DNA of 64,000 nt, taken from Tenericutes bacterium MO-XQ. GTDB lineage: Bacteria > Bacillota_I > Bacilli_A > Acholeplasmatales > Acholeplasmataceae. The stretch's first letter is position 1. Each line of letters starts with the position of its first letter. Under the pieces are notes generated by a model. That model made no database searches, was not told the origin of the DNA, and saw only the letters and a program-made list of their open reading frames with translations. The translations under genes and the position numbers were made by a program. Shown piece after piece: positions 1 through 7,814 of the stretch. The stretch is taken from contig CP017948.1 in NCBI GenBank assembly GCA_002838185.1, positions 868,001 through 932,000 on the forward strand, given 5' to 3'.

Positions 1-1
1 T

Positions 2-421
2 GACCAAGCTATGAACTATTTTATCAAACAAGATCAAGTGGAAATGCATGAACTTAAATGTTTTAATGAACTATATGAGTATATCTATTTAGATATGAAT
101 GTTAAAAAGTTTGAAGTTGCACTCAAAAAAATGAATTTAAAAACCATTGAAAAAGATCAAGAAAAATGGCTAACTACATACTGTGCTAAACCATTACAAG
201 TGATCTCATCAATTAATAGTCCAGGATATGAAGAGATTAAGGATTTAGTTAAAGATGAAATTGATTCATCTCTTAAATTATTGCATGAAGATGGTTATGT
301 AAAAGTTTTATGGTCATGGGATGATCACAATGATGATTTTTTAGTTTCTAAAAAAGCATGGCAAGGCATTTTAACATTAGAAGTTTTAAAACAAAAAAAA
401 ACAATATATTTAATGTCATGA
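2..421 (+). CDS. Unknown protein, 5' end outside window
   Basis: The reading frame is open from the first bases of the window, so the gene probably begins upstream. The first in-frame ATG is at 11, but only ten bases precede it and no ribosome binding site can be judged. The visible 136 residues are acidic and lysine-rich, soluble in character, with a 'WSWDDHNDD' stretch near the C-terminus. I recognise no family. The stop codon overlaps a possible ATG of the next gene (ATGA at 418-421), which suggests that the two are co-transcribed. Confidence 0.55.
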   Translation, partial: DQAMNYFIKQDQVEMHELKCFNELYEYIYLDMNVKKFEVALKKMNLKTIEKDQEKWLTTYCAKPLQVISSINSPGYEEIKDLVKDEIDSSLKLLHEDGYVKVLWSWDDHNDDFLVSKKAWQGILTLEVLKQKKTIYLMS

Positions 422-438
422 GAACGGAGAACAACAAG

Positions 439-1524
439 ATGTTAGATGAAATAAAATTATTTTTAAAGTATTTTGAAAAAACGTATCAAAAAAGAAACAT
501 TGAAGACTTAGAAGAGTTTATGTCCATATTTTTTTCTAAAGATGCGTATGTCTTTGGAACGAGTACAAACGAGATTTTTCCAACATATGAAGCGATTAAA
601 AGCTGTATCAGAAATGATTGGTTATACTGGGGAGAATTGTATATTAAACGTGATCAATTAGATGTGCGTATGATTGGTGATGATGTATTAGTTCATGTCT
701 TAGGATCTGTGGTCTATACATTTTCTGACGAAGCAGAAACAGATCAAAAATTTGTGAAATTGATGGAAATATTGAATGAAGATGTAGATATCAATGATGA
801 AAATCATTTAAGTTATCAACATCATGAAATGAGTTATATATTAGACCATTATTTAAGCAAAAGAGAAGATCAAAAAAGAATCAATCATGTACCACTTTCA
901 TTATCTTTTGTTTTAACGTTTGATAACGATGCTTTAAAGATTAAATCATTATCTTATGATGTGTTAACTATAGATGATTATCCAGATGCGATTATGCACC
1001 CATATACGCCTTATGAAGGTCAATTTAATGAAGATATGAACACCTTAAAGACTCATGGGGAGGCAATCACATTTAATCCGTTTGAACTTGATATAGATAA
1101 AGATTTCTATGTAGTTGATACTGATGGAAACATCAAATATGATCAATCATCTTTAAACGATATTTTAAATCAATATGATAATTTAGAAGTTGACATGAAT
1201 CATGTGTTACTCACAGAAAATAAAGAGTATATCAGTTTTATGACCATCGGAAAAGCAAGACTTAATAGATCTGAGTTAGAGATTAGAAACAGCTTAAAAT
1301 CTAAATTATCAGCAATTATTCAAAGTGATCTAGACGACCAGTCAAAACTATTTAAAATAAGAAGACACATATCCTTAACAGATAAGATATGCGCACTAGC
1401 ACCTCAGTTAGTATATCCTTTAAAAATCATGGGTGTGATTTCAGTTAATCAAAATGAAAATAAATTAAAAATGCTAAAGATATCTTATCCAATGGACATT
1501 ATTTTAGAAGACAAATACATATAA
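439..1524 (+). CDS. NTF2/SnoaL-like domain protein
   Basis: A 361-residue soluble protein. Residues about 1-110 read like a SnoaL/NTF2-like fold: an N-terminal amphipathic helix ('FLKYFEKTYQKRNIEDLEEF'), a 'SKDAYVFGTSTNEIF' turn and a 'DVRMIGDDVLVHVLGSVVYTF'-type strand series (shown in pieces here). Such domains bind small molecules or act as enzymes on them, and the function here cannot be told. I chose ATG 439 because CGGAG at 425-429 lies nine bases upstream. ATG 418, overlapping the previous stop, is the alternative and adds seven residues. The C-terminal half is unassigned and may be a second copy of the fold. A terminator follows. Confidence 0.6.
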   Translation: MLDEIKLFLKYFEKTYQKRNIEDLEEFMSIFFSKDAYVFGTSTNEIFPTYEAIKSCIRNDWLYWGELYIKRDQLDVRMIGDDVLVHVLGSVVYTFSDEAETDQKFVKLMEILNEDVDINDENHLSYQHHEMSYILDHYLSKREDQKRINHVPLSLSFVLTFDNDALKIKSLSYDVLTIDDYPDAIMHPYTPYEGQFNEDMNTLKTHGEAITFNPFELDIDKDFYVVDTDGNIKYDQSSLNDILNQYDNLEVDMNHVLLTENKEYISFMTIGKARLNRSELEIRNSLKSKLSAIIQSDLDDQSKLFKIRRHISLTDKICALAPQLVYPLKIMGVISVNQNENKLKMLKISYPMDIILEDKYI

Positions 1525-1532
1525 TTATTGAT

Positions 1533-1566
1533 AAGGGATACGCTTTAAGTATCCCTTTGCTTTCTT
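1533..1566 (+). terminator. Rho-independent terminator
   Basis: Stem AAGGGATAC (1533-1541) pairs with GTATCCCTT (1549-1557) around a seven-base loop, followed by a T-rich tail. It ends the transcript of the first two genes. Confidence 0.75.
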
Positions 1567-1596
1567 TAATGATGAAGTTATTTATCATATATCTTG

Positions 1597-1605
1597 TGAT
1601 ATAAT
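1597..1605 (+). promoter_or_regulatory. Extended -10 promoter
   Basis: TGATATAAT (TG at 1597-1598, TATAAT at 1600-1605) is a perfect extended -10 element. No good -35 lies 16-18 bases upstream. It would give the GNAT gene at 1737 an untranslated leader of about 125 bases, in which I see no known riboswitch. Confidence 0.5.
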
Positions 1606-1736
1606 AACCTTAGAGGAAAGACTTATCTGAAACAATAAGTATATAATTAAGATGAATGCATTGCTTAAATAATTATCATAAAAAATGAAGAAAGGATATA
1701 CTTTAATATCAACATATTGAGTATGTAAGGGGACCT

Positions 1737-2525
1737 ATGATAAGACTTCTAAATCATAAAGATGAAAAACGTGTTCTTGAATATTTATATCAAGAACCAT
1801 CGTTTAATATTTTTCCTATTGGAGATATTGAAACCTTTGGATTTGATCAAGATTTTCAAAGAATCTATGGTGAATTTGATGATGATGGGCAAATCAAAAG
1901 CATTTTACTGAGATATCGTGAAAATGCGATTTATTATGCGCATGAGCATCGATTTAACGATGCATATCTTGAGATTTTTGAAAATGATCCTTTTGAGTTT
2001 TTCTCAGGTAAATATGAGCTTTTAGAATTAATAGAGCCTTTCTTAAGTTTTTCAAGAAAACAAGTGACTTATTTTTGTAAAGCGACAAAATTAAATGCCG
2101 ATGATGTTGAAGATGATGATATTAAGATCGCAAAAACAGAAGAAGATTACTCGAACTTATATGATCTATTAAAACGTATTGAAGAATTCCAATATCATAA
2201 AAAAGATAAAGAAAAGTATGTCCATGAAAAAACAATGTCTAAGCAAATGGGCATAACCCTTTTTCTTGAAGCAGATGGGAAAACCATCTCAACGGTTGCG
2301 ACAACAGCAGAAACCACAAAAAGTGCGATGGTTGTTGCAGTAGCAACCCATGAAAAATATCGAAATCAAGGATATGCAACCAGATTAATGAAAGCATTAA
2401 TGAAAAAGTATTTTATAGAAAAGAAAAAAGAATTATGTTTATTTTATGACAACCCAGATGCTGGTAAAATTTACTTAAGTCTTGGATTTAAACCAATGGG
2501 TAAGTGGACAATGTTTAGAAAGTAG
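1737..2525 (+). CDS. GNAT family N-acetyltransferase
   Basis: A 262-residue protein whose C-terminal third carries the acetyl-CoA-binding GNAT signature: 'VVAVATHEKYRNQGYATRLM' (beta4 strand plus the Q/RxxGxA pyrophosphate loop, here NQGYAT), then 'YDNPDAGKIYLSLGFKP', the typical GNAT end. The N-terminal half is a divergent region that resembles the N-lobe of two-lobed GNAT proteins. The substrate is unknown. GGGGACCT precedes the ATG. The dipeptidase gene starts eight bases after its stop, so the two are likely one operon. Confidence 0.8.
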   Translation: MIRLLNHKDEKRVLEYLYQEPSFNIFPIGDIETFGFDQDFQRIYGEFDDDGQIKSILLRYRENAIYYAHEHRFNDAYLEIFENDPFEFFSGKYELLELIEPFLSFSRKQVTYFCKATKLNADDVEDDDIKIAKTEEDYSNLYDLLKRIEEFQYHKKDKEKYVHEKTMSKQMGITLFLEADGKTISTVATTAETTKSAMVVAVATHEKYRNQGYATRLMKALMKKYFIEKKKELCLFYDNPDAGKIYLSLGFKPMGKWTMFRK

Positions 2526-2533
2526 AGGAAATT

Positions 2534-3475
2534 ATGATTTTTGATGCACATGGAGATATACTCACAGATATATATGAAGAAAATTTAAAAGGACACAAAG
2601 ATAGTTTTAGAACTAAACACTATCCATTATATAAAAAAGCTGGTATCACCCATTCTATTTTTGTGAACTGGACCAATCCAGAAAAAAAAGCACATGTCTT
2701 TGATGACATCTTTGATGAGGGTATTAAAGCGATGCACGACATGCATGATATCATCAAAGTTTGTTATACATATGAAGATTTATTACAAGCTGAAAAAGAA
2801 AATAAGTTAGGTATCATGATTGGAGTAGAAGGACTTAAATACTTAAAAGAAGTACGTGATATCGAAACCTTATATCAAAGAGGTTTAAGACATGCAATCA
2901 TCACTTGGAATGAACAAAACGATTATGCAAGTGGCGCTTTAATTAAAGAAGGTGGATTAACAGATAAAGGGAAATTATTAGTTCAAACTATGGAATCACT
3001 AGGAATGGTCATCGATTTATCGCATGCAAATCCACTGACATTTGATGATGTGATTGATGTCACAACTAAGCCAATCATCGTCTCCCATGGAAATGCTAAA
3101 GCGATTTGTGATCATCCAAGAAATTATACCGATGAACAATTATTAAAACTTAAAGAAAAAGATGGTGTCATTGGTGTTTGCGAGATTGCTAATTTTATAT
3201 CTACTGAAGAAGAAAACCATACAGTTCAGTATATGGCAAAACATATTGATTATATAGTAAAACTGATTGGTATTAATCATGTAGGATTAGGTCTTGATGT
3301 CTGTTATTATCTATATGAAGGTAGAACTTCTACAAACGTTAAAGGGTTTGAAACGATTGCAGAACTTCCTAATCTTTTTGAGGAACTTAGAAAATTAAAT
3401 TATTCTGAAGAAGATATGAATAAGATTAAGTATCAAAACTTTTTTAGGGTCATTAAAACCATTTTAGATAAATAA
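2534..3475 (+). CDS. Membrane dipeptidase (peptidase M19)
   Basis: This is a zinc dipeptidase of the renal dipeptidase family, which cleaves dipeptides, some with D-residues. Metal and active-site positions are visible in order: 'FDAHGD' at the N-terminus (HxD ligands), 'IGVEG' (bridging Glu), 'IDLSHAN' and 'IVSHGN' (His ligands), 'DHPRN' (substrate Arg) and 'VGLGLDV' (Asp). At 313 residues it has the usual family length and no signal peptide, so it is probably cytoplasmic despite the family name. AGAGGAAATT lies before the ATG. It ends directly in a terminator hairpin. Confidence 0.9.
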   Translation: MIFDAHGDILTDIYEENLKGHKDSFRTKHYPLYKKAGITHSIFVNWTNPEKKAHVFDDIFDEGIKAMHDMHDIIKVCYTYEDLLQAEKENKLGIMIGVEGLKYLKEVRDIETLYQRGLRHAIITWNEQNDYASGALIKEGGLTDKGKLLVQTMESLGMVIDLSHANPLTFDDVIDVTTKPIIVSHGNAKAICDHPRNYTDEQLLKLKEKDGVIGVCEIANFISTEEENHTVQYMAKHIDYIVKLIGINHVGLGLDVCYYLYEGRTSTNVKGFETIAELPNLFEELRKLNYSEEDMNKIKYQNFFRVIKTILDK

Positions 3476-3493
3476 AGGCGAGTGCCTTTTTTT
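3474..3493 (+). terminator. Rho-independent terminator
   Basis: AAAGGC (3474-3479), loop GAGT, GCCTTT (3484-3489), then a T run. It overlaps the dipeptidase stop codon. Confidence 0.8.
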
Positions 3494-3508
3494 ATTTTAT
3501 GAAGTTTA

Positions 3509-3517
3509 TGTTATAAT
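3509..3517 (+). promoter_or_regulatory. Extended -10 promoter
   Basis: TGTTATAAT: TG at 3509-3510 and a perfect TATAAT at 3512-3517, about 25 bases before the start codon of the lipoprotein gene. Confidence 0.55.
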
Positions 3518-3542
3518 TATAAAAAAACTAAAGGGGGTTTTT

Positions 3543-4892
3543 ATGAAGAAGTTAATCATTGTTATATTAATGCTTTTTGTTTTAGTCGGATGTACAAAAA
3601 AAGATTTAGCAAACGATGAAAATCTTTTTGATGACGGGTTACTTGCAGTTAGTTTAAATGGATCTAAATGGGGATATATTAATCCGAAAGGTGAGATGGT
3701 CATCGATGATAAATTTGATGGTGCTGGAGCTTTTTATGACGGGCATGCAATCGTTATTGTTGATCAATTTTATCAAGTGATCGATAAAAAAGGAGATTTT
3801 ATCTTTGATCTTGGATATGATTACTTAAGAAGAAGTCCTAATACTGGTTTATTGATCTTTGAACAAGACGATCTATTTGGAATCATGGATGATGATGAAA
3901 ATGTGATTGTTGAACCCATTTATAAATCAATAACTGATTACTCTGAAGGCTATGTCTTAGTGGTAACTCCTGATTTTGATTACTATTATTTAGATGAACA
4001 AGGTAATCGAATGCATGATGAAAGTTTTAGTTATGCAACACTGTTTAAAAATGGATATGCAACTGTAAGAAATGATGAGGGTAAAACAGGGTTAATTAAT
4101 GATGAATTCGAACTTGTCATTGATTATATTTATGATGATATAAGTGTTGTTGATAAATATGGATATGCAGTCACAAGAATTGATAATGATATATATGAAC
4201 CAGAAGATAATTCATGCAATTTAATTAAAGTAGATGATATGACATTGATCTTAGAAGATTACGAATATATAAAGTTTAATATGGTCATTGATATTAGATA
4301 TGATACACCTTTATATAAAGCGTATGAAGATGATGCATTTGTCCTTTACTTAAATGATGGTACGAGATTTACAGAAGATGAATATGTTTGGGTTGAAACA
4401 ATCGGTGATTATCTGATTACCTTTCAAGACAAAAACCGTGTGCCTACTGAACCTTATGAGGAACTTAGAGAATACGCAATCTATGATGAAGATGGTACAC
4501 TTATTAAAAAAGCAAGTATTCTTGATAGTAAACATGTTTTTCAATGGCTTGATGGAGATGATATGGGGTTATATTTGATGGTTGTTGATGGTGATTTTAT
4601 AGACATCTATGGACAAGATGCAGAATATAGAGTTGAGGCTGATGATGTTAAAGGTTTATCAGAGGATTTAATTTTTGCGACGAAAGACGGATTGTTTGGT
4701 GCATTTGATTTTGACGGTGAAATCGTTATTGATTTTAAATACGAATATCTTTTTGAATATGAAGACGGTTATATTGAGCTTAAACTAGATTCTAAATGGG
4801 GAGTTATGAATAGCAAATATGAAGTTATTATTGAACCTATTTATGAATATAGACACTCAAATTATCAACCTAGAGTTATACCACAAACATAA
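3543..4892 (+). CDS. WG-repeat lipoprotein
   Basis: The 449-residue protein starts with a lipoprotein signal peptide ending in the lipobox 'LVGC' (Cys17), so it should be anchored on the outer face of the membrane. The rest contains degenerate WG repeats: 'GSKWGYINPKGEMVIDDKFD', 'DLFGIMDDDENVIVEPIYKS', 'GKTGLINDEFELVIDYIYDD', 'DSKWGVMNSKYEVIIEPIYE'. WG-repeat proteins are predicted beta-propeller-like scaffolds, and their ligand is usually unknown. A strong AAAGGGGG ribosome binding site precedes the ATG. It stands alone between terminators. Confidence 0.85.
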   Translation: MKKLIIVILMLFVLVGCTKKDLANDENLFDDGLLAVSLNGSKWGYINPKGEMVIDDKFDGAGAFYDGHAIVIVDQFYQVIDKKGDFIFDLGYDYLRRSPNTGLLIFEQDDLFGIMDDDENVIVEPIYKSITDYSEGYVLVVTPDFDYYYLDEQGNRMHDESFSYATLFKNGYATVRNDEGKTGLINDEFELVIDYIYDDISVVDKYGYAVTRIDNDIYEPEDNSCNLIKVDDMTLILEDYEYIKFNMVIDIRYDTPLYKAYEDDAFVLYLNDGTRFTEDEYVWVETIGDYLITFQDKNRVPTEPYEELREYAIYDEDGTLIKKASILDSKHVFQWLDGDDMGLYLMVVDGDFIDIYGQDAEYRVEADDVKGLSEDLIFATKDGLFGAFDFDGEIVIDFKYEYLFEYEDGYIELKLDSKWGVMNSKYEVIIEPIYEYRHSNYQPRVIPQT

Positions 4893-4921
4893 ACTTACTT
4901 GAGAATTAATCATATAAAAAA

Positions 4922-4951
4922 AACAACTTGATAAGCTCAAGTTGTTTTTAT
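4922..4951 (+). terminator. Rho-independent terminator
   Basis: AACAACTTGA (4922-4931) pairs perfectly with TCAAGTTGTT (4937-4946), then a T tract. It ends the WG lipoprotein transcript. Confidence 0.85.
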
Positions 4952-4996
4952 TAGTTATGTAAAATAGATGGTGGCTAAATAATAGCTGTCCAAATG

Positions 4997-5021
4997 ATGG
5001 TGGCTTACCACCATGTTTTTT
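4997..5021 (+). terminator. Second terminator hairpin
   Basis: ATGGTGG (4997-5003), loop CTTA, CCACCAT (5008-5014), then G and six T. It lies about 50 bases after the previous terminator. GATGGTGGCT also occurs once just upstream (about 4969), so the hairpin arm is duplicated. No gene lies between, so it is either a back-up terminator or the end of a very short RNA. Confidence 0.7.
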
Positions 5022-5044
5022 AAAGCTTTTTTTATGTTTTAGTA

Positions 5045-5072
5045 TTGACAAGTTCAATAGAACGAGTATAAT
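5045..5072 (+). promoter_or_regulatory. Promoter of the GNAT/nitroreductase/tetR operon
   Basis: Consensus TTGACA (5045-5050), 16-base spacer, TATAAT (5067-5072). It lies 53 bases before the ATG at 5125 and just upstream of the inverted repeat described next. Confidence 0.75.
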
Positions 5073-5084
5073 TCAAGTATATAA

Positions 5085-5103
5085 AGTATACTGTTGGTAT
5101 ACT
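5085..5103. promoter_or_regulatory. Inverted repeat, candidate TetR operator
   Basis: AGTATAC (5085-5091), five bases, GTATACT (5097-5103) form a perfect 19-bp inverted repeat between the transcription start region and the first gene. The operon encodes its own TetR-type repressor at 6818, so self-regulation through this site is the simplest reading (inference). Confidence 0.55.
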
Positions 5104-5124
5104 AAAAGTAAAGAAGGTATAAAA

Positions 5125-5679
5125 ATGATAGAAACAAAACGATTAATATTAAGACCATTTAAAAAAGAAGACGCACATGACTTATATGAGTATTTGAAAG
5201 AGGAAAGTGTTTGTCAATATGAACCATATGACCCTTTTACTTATGAAGAAGCAGTTCAATCAGCAGCAAGTAGAGCTTTAGATCCATCTTTTATTGCTGT
5301 TTATTTAAAAGCTAAAAAAAAGGTCATTGGTAATTTATATGTAGGCGAAGAAGGACCAAAAGATGTATAAACAAAAAATATTGGTTATGTGTTTCATCCA
5401 AGATATCAACATCAAGGCTATGCAACTGAAGCAGCATATGCACTTATTCATGATTTATTTATCAATCAGCATATGCACCGAGTAGTTGCTTATTGTAATC
5501 AAGAAAATAAAGCATCTTTTAAGCTTCTAGAACGTCTAGGGTTTAGAAGAGAAGCAACCCGTATGAAAAACATGTTTTTTAAATTAGATCAAAACCAACA
5601 ACCATTATGGTTTAATTCTTATCAATATGCATTACTTGAAGAAGAATTTAAAGGATTTTTAAACAAGGAGAGATTATAA
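5125..5679 (+). pseudogene. GNAT acetyltransferase gene split by an in-frame TAA
   Basis: Both halves lie in one frame. The first (82 codons, 'MIETKRLILRPFKKEDAHDL') is the typical start of RimJ/RimL-type GNAT proteins. After TAA at 5368-5370 the frame continues with 'NIGYVFHPRYQHQGYATEAA', the acetyl-CoA-binding core, and runs to 5679. A single C, G or A to T change of the first base would explain the stop. The intact protein would be about 184 residues, normal for the family. A restart at ATG 5389 would lack the N-terminal strands. It is the first gene of the operon with the nitroreductase-like and TetR genes, which follow with good ribosome binding sites and so should be expressed regardless. 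Confidence 0.85.
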
Positions 5680-5681
5680 CA

Positions 5682-6821
5682 ATGATTTGGCTATTTTTAA
5701 GCTTATTAGCATTATTGATTTTTGCAGGTATCAAATATGTGCTATTTATAAAAAATCGTGACTATTTACATATTTGGAAGAAAGATTTTTATCGATCCTA
5801 TACCGATCCAAGAAAACAGATCATTGCGCATGGACTTTTAGCAAGTTCAGGACACAATACACAACCTTGGAAGTTTGTTTTTAAAGATGATAAAAACGCA
5901 TTTGACATGTTTATCGATAGAAGTCATTTGACAAGCGAGGTTGATCCAGACCGTAGACAACTACTCATTTCACAAGGCACTTTCATAAAAAACATGGGCA
6001 TTGCAAGTGAGGTTTTAGGATACGAGTTAGAGATATCATACGATATAAATGATGAGTGGAATATTTATCAAAGGCTTGCTACAATTACCATAAAAAAAAC
6101 AAATAGTAAAAGAAATAAACTCTATGACTATCTTTTTAATCCTGATACACATCGAGGGTTGTATAAAGCAATGACTTTATCTGATGAAGAAAAAAAACGG
6201 ATAAAAGCATTAGCAATATCTTATGATTTAGAGATGATGATCATTGAAGAAGCTGAGGATGTTAAATATATAGGTAATTTAGCACTTGAAGGAGCTTTTA
6301 TTGAAGCTAGAAATCAAGACGTTATGAATGAGACATGTCGTTTATTTAAAAACAATGAAACATCAAAAAAAATCAATCCATATGGATTTTCATTAGAAGG
6401 ACAAGGATTACCAGCATTTATGATATGGTTTATCCAAATCCTTATGCGCTTTTTTCCAAGTTTCAATCATCCAGATCAAACAAAAAAGGCATTTCTTAAC
6501 GGCACACATCAAGCAATTTCACATACACATACTTATATCATGATTAAAAGTAATGAATTAGATCCAAAATCGCTGATTAAAGTTGGTATGCTCTATCAAG
6601 AGTTAATCTTAAACTTACATGATCTTGGACTTGTGATTCAACCGCTTAGTCAAGGGATAGAAGTGTATGATGATATGAAACCAGTTTACGAAAAAATCCA
6701 TAAAGCTTATGGAAATGATCAACATATCCTAATGCTCGCAAGATTAGGCTATCCAGAAAAACCATTTAATCACTCTATGAGATTTAAGCCAGAACAAGTG
6801 ATTAAGGAGGTATCCTCGTGA
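5682..6821 (+). CDS. Nitroreductase-like (Acg-type) membrane-anchored protein
   Basis: A 379-residue protein with one N-terminal hydrophobic segment (residues about 2-20) followed by a nitroreductase-like fold. 'LLASSGHNTQPWKF' matches the FMN-phosphate-contacting segment of nitroreductase/Acg-type proteins, and 'DPDRRQLLISQGTFIKNMGIA' and 'LGLVIQPLSQG' fit the rest of the fold. Such proteins bind flavin and either reduce substrates or sequester the cofactor. No C-terminal signature tells which. AAGGAGAG precedes the ATG two bases after the broken GNAT gene. It overlaps the TetR gene by four bases. Confidence 0.7.
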   Translation: MIWLFLSLLALLIFAGIKYVLFIKNRDYLHIWKKDFYRSYTDPRKQIIAHGLLASSGHNTQPWKFVFKDDKNAFDMFIDRSHLTSEVDPDRRQLLISQGTFIKNMGIASEVLGYELEISYDINDEWNIYQRLATITIKKTNSKRNKLYDYLFNPDTHRGLYKAMTLSDEEKKRIKALAISYDLEMMIIEEAEDVKYIGNLALEGAFIEARNQDVMNETCRLFKNNETSKKINPYGFSLEGQGLPAFMIWFIQILMRFFPSFNHPDQTKKAFLNGTHQAISHTHTYIMIKSNELDPKSLIKVGMLYQELILNLHDLGLVIQPLSQGIEVYDDMKPVYEKIHKAYGNDQHILMLARLGYPEKPFNHSMRFKPEQVIKEVSS

Positions 6822-7462
6822 CCAAAGATGAACGAAAAGAAAAAATCGTAGAGATGAATAAAAAAGCGATCATTGACGCAGCTGAAGCATTAATCACCGA
6901 ACATAATTACGACTATCAAAAAGTCACGATGAATGATATTGCAGAAAAATCTGATTTTACTAAACGTACTGTTTATCAATATATTGGTTCAAAAGAAGCC
7001 TTACAATTTGAAATCATGATTCGTGGACATGAATATATGATCAAAAGATTAAATGATGTGATTAAAGATACGCAAACAGGGATCATAAGACTTAAAAGTA
7101 TCGCAAAAGCTTTATATCAATATAGTCATGAAGATTCTTTACATTTTTGGATGGTGATGAGCTATGAGAATCAACATACGGATTTTGAAGTCTCAGAAGA
7201 ATTGATTCAAAAAACATATGAGCTTGGTGAAGTATCGATGAAGATTTTAATAGATACGATTGCTTTAGGTGTTAGTGATGGATCCATGTCTAAAGATTTA
7301 GATATCAAACAAACAGCGTTTGCTGTTTGGTCATTTTTGTTAGGGATTTTACAAACAGAAAAACTAAAGAAAAACTATATGAAACATATGCATCAAATAG
7401 ATGTGGATCATTGGGTAGATGATGCATTAGATCTCATATATCAAACATTACAAAGAGGATGA
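6818..7462 (+). CDS. TetR family transcriptional regulator
   Basis: 214 residues. The N-terminal helix-turn-helix is typical: 'IIDAAEALITEHNYDYQKVT' then 'MNDIAEKSDFTKRTVYQYIG', followed by 'SKEAL'. The C-terminal ligand-binding part is unclassified. The start is GTG 6818 (overlap GTGA with the previous stop), supported by AAGGAGG twelve bases upstream. It probably represses its own operon through the inverted repeat at 5085-5103 (inference). Confidence 0.9.
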   Translation: MTKDERKEKIVEMNKKAIIDAAEALITEHNYDYQKVTMNDIAEKSDFTKRTVYQYIGSKEALQFEIMIRGHEYMIKRLNDVIKDTQTGIIRLKSIAKALYQYSHEDSLHFWMVMSYENQHTDFEVSEELIQKTYELGEVSMKILIDTIALGVSDGSMSKDLDIKQTAFAVWSFLLGILQTEKLKKNYMKHMHQIDVDHWVDDALDLIYQTLQRG

Positions 7463-7463
7463 A

Positions 7464-7718
7464 ATGAAAAAAGTATTTAAGCCAATAAGTGTTGTTTTTA
7501 TTGTGGCGATTTTATTGTTAGTACTACCTTTAGTTTCTGGATATATTGCTGATTTATTTTATATGAATTCAATAGATCCAGATGGTACTTTTTTATGGAT
7601 AAGCATCCATCATATCGCACAAATGTTGATGTTTATCATCTTGATTTTGATCATAAAAAAAGTCAAACCAAATCTTGAGTTTGGATTTAATTTCAAAGAA
7701 AAGAAAAAAGGCCTATAA
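7464..7718 (+). CDS. Small membrane protein, two TM segments
   Basis: 84 residues with two hydrophobic helices (about 7-27 and 48-66) and a basic C-terminal tail 'FNFKEKKKGL'. It starts one base after the TetR stop, so it belongs to the operon. The pattern of two helices followed by 'FGF…KKGL' recalls the beginning of CPBP-type membrane proteases, so it could be a truncated remnant, but nothing downstream continues the frame. Function unknown. Confidence 0.6.
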   Translation: MKKVFKPISVVFIVAILLLVLPLVSGYIADLFYMNSIDPDGTFLWISIHHIAQMLMFIILILIIKKVKPNLEFGFNFKEKKKGL

Positions 7719-7786
7719 AAAATCGTATGGTATACCACATAATATTTTATAGCCTATCTCTTGCCATATAATTATTTATATATCTA

Positions 7787-7814
7787 AGATAACTTGATGT
7801 TATCTTTTTTATTT
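7787..7814 (+). terminator. Rho-independent terminator
   Basis: AGATAAC (7787-7793), loop TTGAT, GTTATCT (7799-7805), T tract. It ends the tetR operon, and the convergent GH81 gene ends at 7809. Confidence 0.7.

Noticed and set aside
418-7462. TGA read as tryptophan (Mycoplasma/Spiroplasma code)
   Set aside because: TGA ends real genes (first gene at 419-421, nitroreductase-like gene at 6819-6821) and TGG is used for conserved Trp residues, so the standard code applies.
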